Assembly: GCF_963855985.1 (NCBI RefSeq)
Contig: NC_087092.1
Location: forward strand, 18,290,001 to 18,354,000
Direction: 5' to 3'
Length of the DNA stretch: 64,000 nucleotides
Source of the DNA: Ostrinia nubilalis
Taxonomy: Eukaryota; Arthropoda; Insecta; Lepidoptera; Crambidae
The position numbers and the translations under genes are program-made. Positions within the stretch are counted from its first letter, which is position 1; each line of letters begins with the position of its first letter. Below the pieces are notes generated by a model. The model had not been told where the DNA came from. It saw only the letters and a program-made list of their open reading frames with translations, and did not search any database. This document shows positions 45,001-57,383 of the stretch, piece after piece.

Positions 45001-46580
45001 TCCTACTTATACTCTCCATTCTATGAACATGAAGGATTCGGGTTAATAAAACAGAAAGAAACGTTAGGTATATTCCTAGTTCTTTCACAAGTAACTCAAA
45101 ACACCCTCCTTTTACGGCAACATAAAGACTTTTCCGATCGATCATCTATTTACGAGCCGTATTCAATCCTGAAGGACTCAATAAAAAGTATGGGACCCGA
45201 AGGTTTTAGGCCGAAAAATAAAGGATTTAATCTTTTAGGCAATTTTGCGTTTGGCAAATATGTGCCCGCTTTTATAAGATAACATTTTATTTTATTAATG
45301 TTTAGGTAATACATTTTAGCAAAGAGACAACAAATGATGTTATATGAATATTCAAATAACCTAAAGATACAAATAACCTTGTCAGAATAGTTTTTAGCAC
45401 ATCTAAAGATCAGAAATTCAGATATTATCAGCTATCATCTCATTTAATAGGATTTAGGTATATTTTATTTCTCAGTTGTTGCACTTACACATTAGAAGCA
45501 AAAAAAAGTATTATTGTCACGTAAACTGCAACAACTCTGCTAGAAGAAGAATCACAGAATTATGAACACATCAATCAGCAGTTTACAGTACAATAAACAC
45601 TTCTAGGAGGCTCTAGCCTGCCTAAAATTTAATCTCTACATCCTAAATAACCGATCAGTTGTTGTTGATTGGTTTACTTCCTATACTTTCCTAAAATAAT
45701 TAATTTATTCAGTTTGTATGTTGTTACCTCACCTAAAACATAAATTTAAATATCTCTATTGCTGTCCTACTTTTTGTAAGCTTATCTCCGTTATTTTAGA
45801 AGTATTTTCTCCAAATTCCCGAACTCATAATTCAGAAGCCTTAATTAAATTCACAACTTTGGTTTTCGAATTAATTCGATCGGTTTGAAGTTTCAAGTTT
45901 CATTGTTTCGATGAGATATTAATTGAAAACTTGATTTCTACTGTTTATTTGAAGACAACCACTGATTGCAGATAATTTGTTTTGCGGACGAGATAAGTGT
46001 GAGTAACTGATTTATTATTTGTTTGCTAAAATAACTATAATGCCTCGACATTTGTTTACCATACACCAAACACGAGTACTAGGTACATTAACATATAGTG
46101 GGCCCTCTACTATTGGATTGGGTGGGCGACACAACACACGCTACATACACATAACATGTTCTTAAATTATTATAATCCAATAGGTTTGATTATTCGATGC
46201 TAAATATAGACAACAGACGGGAAATTCAAACCTCGCGAATCGAGACACAATAGATATAATCAATTGTTACGAGGTCGCGACCGCTTGGGGTTTGATGGGA
46301 TAAGTACTTAACTTACCTAAGGGAGTAGGTACTCGACCTACCTACATATTATGTAAAAGCCCAATGCATGTTCTGTTAAAGGATTAAAAATATCGAAATA
46401 AAAACTAGAAAGATTAACTTTTACTTAACATCAAATTCATGTTCGACCCCCTTGAAATAGGGGATGGAAGTTTGTATGAGACTTCTGAGATGCTAGAGGT
46501 CTAAAAAAACGACGCTGAAAAAGTATAAAACAAGATTTTCAGAATACTGAACTGAACAAAGTTGCTATGTAGTTGCATAG
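42096..46580. other. Unannotated intergenic DNA
   Basis: No genes were recognised across about 4.5 kb. Noted only: an AGGGTTCCGTGCCT string (about 42893), shared with several lepidopteran repeats in this window; a 9-base perfect palindrome CATTTTGTCGTGACAAAATG near 44643; and a GC-richer patch at 44400-44520. Confidence 0.3.
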
Positions 46581-46688
46581 TAATATTCATGTTTGGAAAA
46601 CCGCAGTCACATTTTGTCAAAGTGCTACGGTAGCTGTAGGTAGGTATATGTAACGTGTGACTACGCCTTTCCAAACATGAAAATTACA
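46581..46688. mobile_element. Short fold-back sequence
   Basis: TAATATTCATGTTTGGAAAA and its inverted partner TTTCCAAACATGAAAATTA flank a ~70-base core in which CAGTCACATTT and GTGTGACT also pair. It is probably a small MITE. No target duplication was resolved. Confidence 0.5.
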
Positions 46689-47210
46689 GTTTTCAAGACG
46701 AATCGCAGTGTAATAAAGTTATCAGATCTCATGTAGATCCAAGCTTTTAACTCTATACACCTTAACTACACATTGTATAAAATAACCTATTGGCCTATTA
46801 TCTAAAAATATTTATAGGCGCATATGGACCTGGTTGCGCAGCCCCAAGGATAAATATAAAAACAAGGTATATTTCGACTGTATTAGTATTGTTTTGTTAT
46901 GATTGGACCCGCGGGTCTCAGCCGCTATCCCAGTTTCCGGCTCAGAGCAGCCCGCTCGCTCGGAAGGGCTCGTATTGGTCGGTAAGACCTGGAGGAAAAC
47001 CAAATTATGTTTGTTTATACTTAGTAATAATAACGAAACCGACTTACAAGACATTGTGGGTGACGCTGGCGTTGGGACCGAATGGCTAAGATAACAACAA
47101 TGTTATTATTACAGACGCGTCCGACTAATTGCAAATTCATGAGGCTGGGTTGACGTCTTAATATAGAGTGAGGCGGGTCGTTACATTCCCTCTAATATGG
47201 TCGAGTGAAG
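46689..47210. other. Unannotated DNA
   Basis: A GC-richer patch at 46900-47000 contains the palindrome GACCCGCGGGTC. The overlapping frames on both strands show no protein family. Confidence 0.3.
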
Positions 47211-47672
47211 CGATGGCTGGTTCACTCGTCATGTCTGTGAACAGGCGCTGCTTTCGGGGACTGGTCAATCCAAGTTATTCAAATTTATGTATGCGAGTCA
47301 TTTCTACTAGTATCTTAATATGTAAGTCTAGATATTAGCACGTCACTACCTTGTTTAATATACCACGCAATCTTGTATACGCATTCTTATAAGATACACC
47401 ATACAAGAATGCATGGTAAATTCAGTGAACTGCTCCTGAATCGAATGTACCTACTACTACTATTTCTATTTATTTATATTAACCGGCAGACAGTGGTGAC
47501 TGAGTTTGTTGCGGCGCTTCTTCTCAGCACTTGCCAAATGTTGGTCTCGAAGCGCTGGTAGGGTAAAAAGATTATGAGACATGTAGAGGCTCCTTAAGAG
47601 CAAAATGACGATTTGTAAGAACTATTTATTAGTCCAAACAAATAAAGAAATTTTGACTTTGACTTTGACTTA
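47211..47672 (+). mobile_element. SINE/LINE-3'-end unit with (TTTGAC)n tail
   Basis: Same unit as 18690-19148, here on the plus strand: TGGCTGGTTCACTCGTCATG start, AACAGGCGCTGCTTTCGGGG, a central variable part, CGAAGCGCTGGTAGGG, AATAAAGAAA, then TTTGAC repeats. The 62-residue frame at 47373 lies inside and is not a gene. Confidence 0.7.
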
Positions 47673-47714
47673 GAGAAATTACGGTTATAAGTGGTTTTGT
47701 CAAATGAAAATTAA

Positions 47715-47880
47715 GGCTGGATTGCACCATCTTACTTTAACTTTGACAAACGTCAAAAATCTGTCAAATTCCATACAAAAAGCACCGGTTATCGTTATAG
47801 TTGTTGTTGGTATACCGTAATAAATAAAATAAATAAATAAATAAATAGTTACGGTCAAAGTTAGGTGGTGCAACTCAGCC
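47715..47880. mobile_element. 166-bp MITE with TAA target duplication
   Basis: The terminal inverted repeats are GGCTGGATTGCACC and GGTGCAACTCAGCC, bordered by TAA on both sides (47712-47714 and 47881-47883), as in PIF/Harbinger-type elements. The core contains ACCGGTTAT and an (AAAT)n run. Truncated relatives lie at 9551, 33110 and 41353. Confidence 0.8.
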
Positions 47881-47883
47881 TAA

Positions 47884-49588
47884 GTTGGTAATATTTCTCC
47901 ATCTGCAAATTGACCTAAATCATTATGAATTTTCAAGTGTGTATTTTCGACTAAAACCTATGTGTTACAAAAGACTTACTAGAGAATAAAATCCTTATCG
48001 TTATAAATTTTGCTTGAGAGAAACATTAAGTATAACAAAATTAAAATTAAAATAAAATAAAAACCTTAAAATACAAATGAATCTGCAGTAAACATTTCAG
48101 CTAAGTTCCCAACTTCAATACCTATCTATGGAAAAAAACGAGTCTATGTTCTAAGGTAAATAAGTACTAAGATTAGATAAACATAAAATAATCGTCGTAA
48201 AAATAAGCATACGTCAGCGCAAATTGACGGCCGCAATCAGAATAAATGTAAAACAAATGCTGCCGCAGACAAAATCAACCAATCGTTTGTAATCTGATCC
48301 TTAACCTCAAGTTCCTGGTCCTGAGCCCTCGCTCGTCAGATCTCCACAATCGCGCTTCGGTTTTAGCCACAGCGTAAACAGAAAGAGTAAGTCAATTCTG
48401 TTCAAATAAATAAGTTATATATCACATAGGCTACCTTTTAATCGAATAAGTGATACTTAATATAATGGAAGAACAAGGGGAAAATATATAAATTCTTTTC
48501 AACCTAAAAAAAACCACTGCTGAACCAAGTTCAACCCTACCCTTAGGATCTCTAAAAAGACCGCTCCTGCGTTACCCGCATCCTGGCGCTTTCCGTGACC
48601 TTCATCAAATGCATTCTACGAGTTATGTATATCCCGCCCACATAAAATAACTTTCATAGTCATCTACAAGGGCTCTAACGATAATGGACCTGAAGACCTA
48701 GCAAGTCACTTGCAACCTTTTTTGTAGTTGTTACTTAAAAGTACTAATAAAATGAGAGATGAGTATCTACGTGTATAACAGTCCTTCTGTGTATTTGTAT
48801 GCTGTTCCCAGGCGGCGAGATCTAACGTATTAACATTCAAAGGGCGCCCTGAACCGGTTTGTTCCAGACTTAACTGGATCGGGCTTGCGTTACCTTTTTC
48901 TTTATGGCCGCAGGCTCAGTGCTTAGTTGGCTATCAAGTCATCCCCTTTTCTGTTCCTGGCAGTTTTATTGTTATTTATAGGCTTTTGTGCTCTATTTTA
49001 CGGATTTAGTTAATACTATAATGTTGATTTGCCGTTCAACTTAATAACAAATAATTAAAAAAGGATATTATAACATGAACTCTGCCCTCTTTAAACCTCT
49101 AGCCCTCCATGTATGTAGCAATATTTGTATAATTTGTAGTGTCCATTTTCTTTAAACGAATTTACTCCTGGTAATCGAGATATTGTTGTATAGCTGTTTT
49201 ATTTATTAATCATAAGTTTTATATCCTCCACTGTCAGAATTATCCTGTTACTCCCACGTTACTTGTTTTTGGTAATTGAATAATTTGCATACAAAAAACA
49301 TTCAATTAAACTGTAAGGCAGCGCTTAAACGATTCCCGCAAAACAATGCGAGGCCAGGACAAGATTAATGCGGGAATAACTCTAAACTCGCGGGACACTC
49401 CGTATTTCATAAAAATCCCAATTGCTTATGGTTTTGTGGCAGATCCTTTCCAAAATGAAGACACAAAAGAAAAGTCTATCTAATTACTGATTTCCAGGCT
49501 TTTGTAGGTATAGAGTTGCGTTTAAGTTTAAGAGTTCTCGTTCAAGCTACGAATTACGATGAAAATAATGAAAAAATATATAATTTGC
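47884..49588. other. Unannotated intergenic DNA
   Basis: No gene. Patches at about 48200-48370 and 48820-48970 are GC-richer, the latter with a TTTATGGCC Hox-like site. Conservation would need comparison with other species. Confidence 0.3.
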
Positions 49589-50071
49589 TTAAGGTCCACT
49601 TTTACTAAAACTTGAAAATTTGTTAGTAATGATAAGGTAGAGTCGATCCAATTTACAAAATAAATCTAAGAAAGAAGTGACTGCTTGATTGCTAATCATC
49701 ATGCCGGACGCCTGAACATAAAGTCGCGTCGCGTCTCGCTTCGCAGCGGTTGTACGAGTATGTTGAGCTGACTGACCAATTCCAGCTAGACATCGTCCAA
49801 CGAGTGCTATTATCATTAGGGTCGTATTTAGGCATTTAGATCGCCCCTCTTCTTCCATTTTCATCCTTAACTCTTTCCGATTGAACCCATTTTCCCTACT
49901 ACCCGCTCGATTGGGAGCCACAAATTTTCCATCAGTTCTCGCATAAAAGTGTACTAATGGCATCCTTATTCCAAGGGTGTAAAAGCGATATTGCTTTACA
50001 GGATGTCCATCCAATTTGTGCCGTATCCTTTTGACTTTAGTCTCTATTTTGTCCCGCAAACTCTGTACCAA
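49589..50071 (-). CDS. Unrecognised long open frame (160 codons without a stop)
   Basis: The frame is open for 160 codons on the minus strand, but its first ATG lies at about residue 37, giving about 124 residues (MPLVHFYARTDG onward). The N-terminal part is Lys/Arg-rich; the middle has a short hydrophobic stretch (TTLMIIALVGRCLAGIG). No domain is recognised. A weak acceptor (TTTGGTACAG) precedes the upstream part, so an internal exon is conceivable. A MITE lies just outside at 50100. Confidence 0.2.
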   Translation of the reverse strand: MVQSLRDKIETKVKRIRHKLDGHPVKQYRFYTLGIRMPLVHFYARTDGKFVAPNRAGSRENGFNRKELRMKMEEEGRSKCLNTTLMIIALVGRCLAGIGQSAQHTRTTAAKRDATRLYVQASGMMISNQAVTSFLDLFCKLDRLYLIITNKFSSFSKSGP

Positions 50072-50099
50072 AATGGAAATGATGCAGCATGTTCACTAA

Positions 50100-50221
50100 G
50101 GGTTCGCACAAACCAACGCGATCACACCGCGATCAGCCGGCGTGCAGCGATGGCGACCAGACCTAAATGCATTGATCGCCATCGCTGCACGCCGGTTGAT
50201 CGCGTTGGTTTGGCCGAACCT
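50100..50221. mobile_element. 122-bp MITE with TAA target duplication
   Basis: The ends GGGTTCGCACAAACCAACGC and the inverted GCGTTGGTTTGGCCGAACC pair along most of the element, including GCGTGCAGCGATGGCG / CGCCATCGCTGCACGC. TAA lies on both sides (50097-50099 and 50222-50224). The small frame at 49991-50224 is a by-product. Confidence 0.8.
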
Positions 50222-50224
50222 TAA

Positions 50225-51438
50225 GATTAGTGCTACAAATACAATAGAGCTACAAACAAAAATAAAGTGATCCCGTTTCAGTACATCTGTAAGTAAATAA
50301 TTTGTTTTTTATTTTAATTAAAATGAAAACCTATTCAATCCAAAAAACTAGCAGAATCTACGCTGAAAATACAGGAATGTCAAGTTTAAGCGACAATGGC
50401 CGACCCGAAATCCGAGGAACGCTGGTCTTACCTGTGATAAACCAGTTTATTCCTATATGACAACTCAGGCTGTTCCGCAAGATGTGAGCCTACCGCATAA
50501 TGCATAATTTGGCTGTCCCATTTTGCGGTGCGAATTTCGCACCGAGTTGAAGCCGATTTGGAATTTGCGGCGGATGCAAAAGACAAACCCAATGGTTGTC
50601 TTTGGAAGTCAATTGAATGTGAAATTAAATCAGGATTGTGAAATGGTGTTATTAATGTTGAGAGTTTTAGGAAAGAACTTGTAATCAGTGGGAAGTGGGA
50701 AACAATTTCTTAACCGAAAGTGTTAGTTCGAAATCGTTTTCAGATACTTTTGTACAGATTTTAATAATGCTTTACCTAGTCATTACCCGACTGCGCCCGA
50801 GGGAGGGTTATATTTTTTAGGAAATATTTTTTACACGAAATGTTGTAGGTAGTCCCTTGTCAGCGATGTTTTCATATATTAAAAGATATGCACATAGAAA
50901 TATATAGGTAAGTTTTTTACTTTATAAAGCTCTAAGTTAGCTTTGACCTATCTCCGCAGCTTAAACTATAAACATGCCCTCTGTATGACGGAGCAAAATA
51001 TTTGCCAATCAATTTCCAAGAGTAAACATTTTTCTCTAGAGTAGGCTTTTAGAAATTAATATGCAAATCAAATATTTTTTGCTAGATTACGCCCGAATAT
51101 ACCTAATATTATGTTTGAGAAAAATAAACGACCTTAAACGAATAAAAATCTATTCATAAATATAGTTATTAAATGAAATTCCCAGTAAGTGCCAACTTAC
51201 TATAAATGTTTTTTTTTTATATTATTACCCAATATTTACTAAGCACAATTTTGAGCCCTAATTTCTAGTTTTAAGAACGACAAAATCATAATTTCATCAT
51301 GGATGTGTGAAAAACACCACAAATCAATTTGTGCTGGCATTGAAGCTTGGAAGATACAGTTATCCTCGAAAATGAACGAATGAATTAATACAATCGACTA
51401 TTCTATTTCCTTACAGAAGCAATACTTACCTACTTGCC
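50225..51438. other. Unannotated AT-rich DNA
   Basis: No gene. The patch 50470-50600 is moderately GC-rich and contains the palindrome-like GGTGCGAATTTCGCACC (50528-50544). Confidence 0.3.
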
Positions 51439-51441
51439 TAA

Positions 51442-51620
51442 GGGCTATATTTCACCGGGACACCATGGCGGCGCAACCAGTCGCCGGCTACCAACAAAAT
51501 GTATGCAGCTTTGCGCAACCAAACGGACACCAGGTGAGTAACTCTCTATGGAGCTGCATACATTTTGTTGGTAGCCGGCGACTGGTTGCGCCGCCATGGT
51601 GTCCCGGTGAAATATAGCCT
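51442..51620. mobile_element. 179-bp MITE with TAA target duplication
   Basis: Nearly perfect inverted arms of about 70 bases (GGGCTATATTTCACCGGG... and the partner ending CCCGGTGAAATATAGCCT) surround a ~35-base loop. TAA lies on both sides (51439-51441 and 51621-51623). The high arm identity suggests recent activity. Confidence 0.85.
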
Positions 51621-51623
51621 TAA

Positions 51624-52928
51624 GAATAGATGCCTCTTCTTCGGCTCTTAACTGTACTTCTTTCCAGTTTGATTCATCGTGTTTTTGTCCGAACTTGTTC
51701 ACCCCTTTAATATTTTCGTTACCGTGATATATGGTATAAGTTTTGATATCTCCAACTTTTATGATCGGTTATATCCACTTCCTTCAGAAATATATTATGT
51801 GGTAATATGGTAATAGCAGCTGCAGATACAGTTATGGGATAATTGTGATGAAAATATGAGTTAGTGAGAGTGACTCGACTATTATAGAATGTTAGAAGAC
51901 TCACAATCATAACAAGAATCGTACCCACGAGAAGAGTAAATATAGCCTAGTGGCTGTAAGTACCTAAAGCTAAACAACAGACATTTTATTAAAACGAACA
52001 TAATTGTGAGTAAAATTGATCTTAGAAAATGTATTTAACATCCCTACTTATCTGTTAATGCGATTTATACGATGTAAGTAACTGAGATTCTTTGAATCTT
52101 GCTAAGTATCTACTTACACTTCATTACACTTAGCTGAATGGTGCTTCGCTTTTACTTTTATTACATTGATATTGCTAAGGGAACCTTCTCATCTAGTTAA
52201 TAATTAATTAGTACTTAGCTTAAGCACTAATCAAATTTAGTTCAGAGAAGTTCTATAAGTATTTCTAATATATTAATAATAAGACTACTGTTAAAAATCA
52301 TTTTAATTCAGTATTAATAAAGTGTTAATAGATAGAATATTCTTTATAGCAATTGTCTTTATAGCAGTATTAATAAAATGTTAATAGATAGAATATTCTT
52401 TATGGTAATTGTCTTTATAGCAATCTATGTTTTGTTTTGACAATCATAAAAGAAAACTATCGTATAGCTCCACATGACTAAAGAGAGGCCACTCGTTTAA
52501 GTTGTAATAAAGATAAAGGCAATGAAACCATAAAAATGCAGATAAATAAAGTATATTTTGTTGCTATTAGTATGTATGTATGTTAGATTTTTAAAACTTA
52601 ATAACTAATAATTACGTACAGCTGCTAATCGAGGCCAGCATCGGCCGGCATGTTCGCGCGAGGAGACTCCTGCGACAGATTTAACTTTACGAGTGATCTC
52701 GCGACTTAACGGCCGGTAAGCACTTTACTGCGAGATTAATGGAACTCGCTTACTCTCGATATATTTGCTCGTCTGACACTTTATACGAATTTTACATCAT
52801 CATCAGAGTCGTCGATAAAAACTTAATTAATTGATTTAACTTTTTTACACTCATGCTGAATTAAGTTATGGTGATAGATACGTAAATGGAATGAAAATGT
52901 TTCTTAATATCACTCAAAGCTCTGTTAA
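51624..52928. other. Unannotated DNA with a GC-rich island
   Basis: A direct repeat of about 55 bases occurs at 52310-52360 and 52368-52425 (TTAATAGATAGAATATTCTT). The GC-rich block 52625-52760 contains GGCCGGCATG and GGCCGGTAAG and several TAAT cores and may be a conserved element. No gene was found. Confidence 0.4.
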
Positions 52929-52930
52929 TA

Positions 52931-53611
52931 TACAGGGTGGAAACGATAAGTGATCTCACTCGATTATTTCTAAACTATACATGATATCAAAAAACTAGTT
53001 ACTGATCCTGAAAGTGCTTCATGAGCTCTATCAAATGGTATTAATAATAGGTTACAGAATAAACTGGTTCTATCCGAAAATTCAATGTTTCCAGCTTCCA
53101 TACATTTGGTAAAGTCACATTATTTTAAAAACTACACATGATATCGTAAAATTGATTACTGATTATAAAAGTGCTTCACAAGCTCTATCCAATGGTATCA
53201 ATATTAGGTTACAGAATAAACGGGATGTATCCAAAAATTCAATGTTTCCTACTCCCGTACATTTAGTACTACCACAGTCATGACACTCATCTCTTGACAA
53301 TATTATAGCAAGTAAAGCCTAAAACTAATGTTTTTTATGAATAATTTAAAGAAGAATACAATTTACGAGTTTATTTTAAGAGGTTATTATTCAATAAAAA
53401 AAATACACTTCTAATATTGTGTGTCTGGCATACATTTAGTATGGAACCTGGAAATATTGAATTTTCAGATAGATCCAGTTTATTCTGTAACCTATTATTG
53501 GTACCGTTTGAAAGAGCTCATGAAGCACTTTCAGGATCAGTAACCAGTTTTTCAATATCTTGTATAGTTTAGAAATAATCGAGTGAGATCACTTAACGTT
53601 TCCACCCTGTA
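52931..53611. mobile_element. 681-bp inverted-repeat element, TA-flanked
   Basis: The ends TACAGGGTGGAAACG and CGTTTCCACCCTGTA are inverted and bordered by TA, fitting the Tc1/mariner-type class. Internally a ~140-base unit occurs three times: twice in tandem on the plus strand (about 52970-53105 and 53130-53270) and once inverted (about 53425-53565). It includes the text GGTTACAGAATAAAC. No transposase frame. Confidence 0.8.
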
Positions 53612-53613
53612 TA

Positions 53614-55891
53614 TTGCGTTCAAGAGACTGCTGTACAAAACACATTTGCTATGAAGCTTCATATTTAAGTTACCACAAACCTGAGCCATAAAAGAATACG
53701 TCTTACAGAGGGTTAGGGAACTGTGTGTAAGACAGTATTTTAAGAGGAATACTGATTTGTAAGCATAGTTTCCCAATTAGTATGCAGGGGATGCTCTAGC
53801 TATGTTGTTCAATGATGATAGGTTTATCGACATATAAAATTATTGCTATAACTCCAGTATACTGTGTCAAATTAACACTGCATGAGTGTGCGCGCAATCA
53901 CAACCAGCTCCATAACTCCTCCAAACTCGAAGCACATAAAGCCATGAGCGTTTCAAAGTTGACGATATAAAGCAGATAAGAAGCTCCATTTTATGATGCA
54001 ACAAGTAACAGTATGTGCACTTGATCCGAAACTCGACCCGGATCCGACTTTAATGGGGGCGATAAAACGAACCAAATTGCCCATAAAATATGACACCCCC
54101 TCCTTGTTGGGGTCTGGGGGGCTGTGTTTGGCATATTTAGATAATTCTGAGAGTAGTCAAAAATATTTTGAAACTAAGTGGGGTTAATAAATTAAAATCA
54201 ACTAAAAATCGTTGATTTATGACCAACACTTTTTAGTCATAGGAAATGTTTATTTTAAAATTATTATCTTTAACTAATGTAGTGATTTTAAAAAATCTAT
54301 GGGTTTAATGGCGCACACACGTTAAGATTGTGATTAAAATTTATAATGATAATTATAGGATAATTATTACATAATTTGGCTTAGGCATTAATTAATAACT
54401 GAAATCGATTAGTAGCACAAGCTTAACAGTAATTAATCAAAAATGTATCGCAACTTAACAAAACCATAACACATCGTTTAGGTATGAATCAGCTTCCAGA
54501 CTGTTAACAAACGCGACGGTTCAATTACATTAAGTGTAATCAGGGTTCTCGCCTGTCCGGATGCCCCGGACGTAAGGGTTTTAGGACACGCGCCTGTCCG
54601 GTATATTGGACTTGTATTAGATTTAAAACATGCGCTGTCCCTGGACGAGGAATATTATTAGGAGTACTATGAAAGTTGGGTCTTTCAGTAGATACGAGTA
54701 GGTATATTTGTAATATAAACAAATTAAAAATTAAAACTTAATTAAAATTATTTTAACTGTAAAAACATACATAATTAATATGGAAAATTGAACTATACTC
54801 GTATGTATGTAGCCAAGTAGAAAGTGCAGCCTTAGTTCAGCGGTAAACGCGAGGCGAGGCTCGCCGCTGCCGGCCGTTCGCGTCAGGTCCAAAATGATTC
54901 GCAATGGAACCTTCACAAGTCGTAGCAACCCTATCAGTAATTCATTAAGGACCGAGTTACAGCGGTTAATCTTGCCGCGTTGCCGAAGCTAAGTAATTAT
55001 TGCGATGCGAACACTTACAGCACCCGTGTGTTGGTAGCTAAATTAAATTCTTAATTTACATAATGTGCAGCTTACGATGTTGTGACGCATGTACTTGTAA
55101 GTATTGTAATAGTCGATCAAAAGCATCTAATATTCCTCTATTTTCACGAAAATAGCAATTAAGCTATTAAATCTATGCTTAGAATGCTTAAAATAAAGTT
55201 CCAGTTTCTTACAAATAAGCACCTCTTTCACATGAATACAATCTATAAATTTTAATAACATCAATTCAAAGAGACTGTACAGTACAGGCCCCTTCAGTTA
55301 TGAATTTGCAATCAAACCCCCTTCGAGTTACATGAAAGGTTAATAGATTCAACATTCGCGAACTCAAAGGCGAGATTAAGATTTAGATTACAAAACACGT
55401 CCCTTTTCTCTTCCAATACTTCTCTAATTTGTTTTCATTTTCATTATAAATTAGTACAGGAACTTGATTGTACAGTCAAACAACACACTACGAAAGTTTG
55501 GGCTTTCGAGATAACCTTTTTTTCGGTTGGGCTCTAAACCCTGTGTACTTTAATTTCTCAACACATTATTGGAAACTTTCATTGATCAATTTTTTTTTTA
55601 ATTATTTATTTACCTATTTACCAACTTGTTTAAAGGATGAAACTGCTCCTTCAAATTATTAAACTCTATTTTAAATAATACTTCATCCTACATTAAAGTC
55701 AAAAATATCCCGCAGCCTGTTAAAATGAAATTACCCATGAATTTCCTCGAATTTTGGTGGATATAGAATTACGCTTGTCAATAGGTACCCGGTAGTCCTG
55801 CAGGAGCTTGCTTCAAACAATTACTGGATAGGGATGGACATTGTTCCGTAAAAAATAGATTCGTATAAAAAATTAGTAAATACTTTTTCAT
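53614..55891. other. Unannotated intergenic DNA
   Basis: No gene. TAGTTCAGCGGTAAACG near 54834 resembles an A box of a tRNA-like promoter, but no tRNA can be folded. The Leu/Tyr-rich frame at 55468-55662 is AT-rich chance. Confidence 0.3.
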
Positions 55892-56110
55892 CGTCATCAT
55901 TTCAGCCACAGGACGTCCACTGCTGACTTCCACATCGCACGGTTGGTAGCGGCCTGCATCCAGCGCCTTCCCGCTACCTTTATCAGGTCGTCGGTCCACC
56001 TTGTGGGTGGACGTCCCACGCTGCGTTTTCCGGTACGTGGCCTCCATTCCAGAACCTTGCTGCCCCATCGGCCGTCGGTTCTGCGTACTATGTGCCCTGC
56101 CCACTGCCAA
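55892..56110 (-). pseudogene. RTE LINE 3'-end fragment
   Basis: On the minus strand it encodes, in shifting frames, the end of an RTE-type ORF (RRPMGQQGSG..., with the WGSKVLEWRP/GRPPTRWTDD-type text in another frame) and the standard 3' end CAGTGGACGTCCTGTGGCTG. It is broken by frameshifts and truncated at the 5' end. Confidence 0.7.
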
Positions 56111-57068
56111 TACTTTTTACTTTACTTTAATATTTAAACATGCAATCAAAGGAATCTACTTTATATCCGTAAGTCCATTGTTCGGGATGAATCAAAAATC
56201 GATTCCATGAGTAAATCGTTTTCAGCTCGCCATCCTTATCACTGGACTTAACGCAGTTAGCCAGCTTCAAAGGGCCGGCGGCACACGTAGGCGAAATGAG
56301 TTAGCCGTGTACAATGCCACTTCCTGTCTGGCACATGGCTCCATTAATATAGAGGAGAGGACAAAGAGTTACCGAGAACTGGTGATAAGTTTCACCAAAT
56401 TCTTTAGAACTAGCTCTAACATTAGTTTTAAAATAATTGTAGGTACAGAAGAAACAAAATAATATGGATGCACTCACTGAATCAAATATTGAATCAGATG
56501 TTAATAAAACAATCTTATACAAGGAATATTATTAATTCCGTTTAATTGAAGTTATAATAAATTCATACGTACCTAGTTTCTTTTGAGAGGTCGTTGGCCT
56601 AGCTTGCTTAGCTACGAGGCTTGCGTCCATACAATTAATATTAATTAATCTCCTATTTGTAATAGACAGAGTATTGGATTGAGTAGCAAATGAAAGTTGT
56701 AATAAAATATAATAGTTATAGAAATTTCCCGGGCTAACTGAAACGACCTGGTCTGACTATTTTCATATCAATCATACCAATACCATCATTTAGACACTAA
56801 ATTAAAGAAAGTTTATACGACCTAATAACACTTAACAGATACCTAGGTAGGCACACACGTCACAATACGAAAAGCTATAGCACGAGTACTCACAGCCGAG
56901 CACATCCATAGGCTGATGTGATGAGACTTCCTGATCGTGTATTGTACTGCGTCGGGGATGACCGCGCTTTTACGACCAATAATGTCGTCGACATTGGAAC
57001 CTACTTACGCTTTTTTGCTGTATGATTTTATTTTTACAGTTTACCCACAAATAACCCTTCACTCCACA
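56111..57068. other. Unannotated DNA
   Basis: No recognised feature. Confidence 0.3.
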
Positions 57069-57383
57069 AGGGACCGACGACATCGTAAGGCCCTTTTCAC
57101 ACGTCCCGGTTGCCGGCTAACCGGCGCCGGGTACCCGGTCGTGAAGTGTATGGGCATGCCGGATTAATTACGCCGGAACATGTGAAAGCTACGTACCATG
57201 CCCATACACTTCACCACCGGATACCCGGCGCCGGTTAGCCGGCAACCGGGACGTGTGAAAAGGGCCTAAAGGTAGCAGGAAGGCGCTGGACGCAGGCCGC
57301 TACTGACCGGGCAACATGGAAAGCATTGGGTGAGGCCTATGTTCAGCAGTGGACGTCCTATGGCTGTGATGATTATGATGAAC
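57069..57383 (+). pseudogene. RTE LINE 3'-end fragment, split by a MITE
   Basis: GGGACCGACGACATCG at about 57070 and GGTAGCAGGAAGGCGCTGGA at 57271 are adjacent in other RTE copies (18355 onward), so the 178-bp MITE interrupts this one. It continues through GTTCAGCAGTGGACGTCC to GATGATTATGATG. No intact frame. Confidence 0.8.
57089..57266. mobile_element. 178-bp MITE with TAA target duplication, inserted in an RTE copy
   Basis: The ends GGCCCTTTTCACACGTCCCG and the exact inverted partner (CGGGACGTGTGAAAAGGGCC) are bordered by TAA (57086-57088 and 57267-57269). Removing the element and one TAA restores the LINE text found at 18.4 kb, which fixes both ends. The TIR and TSD fit PIF/Harbinger. 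Confidence 0.92.

Noticed and set aside
54834..54895. TAGTTCAGCGGTAAACG as the start of a tRNA
   Set aside because: A-box-like only; no matching B box or folding arms follow.
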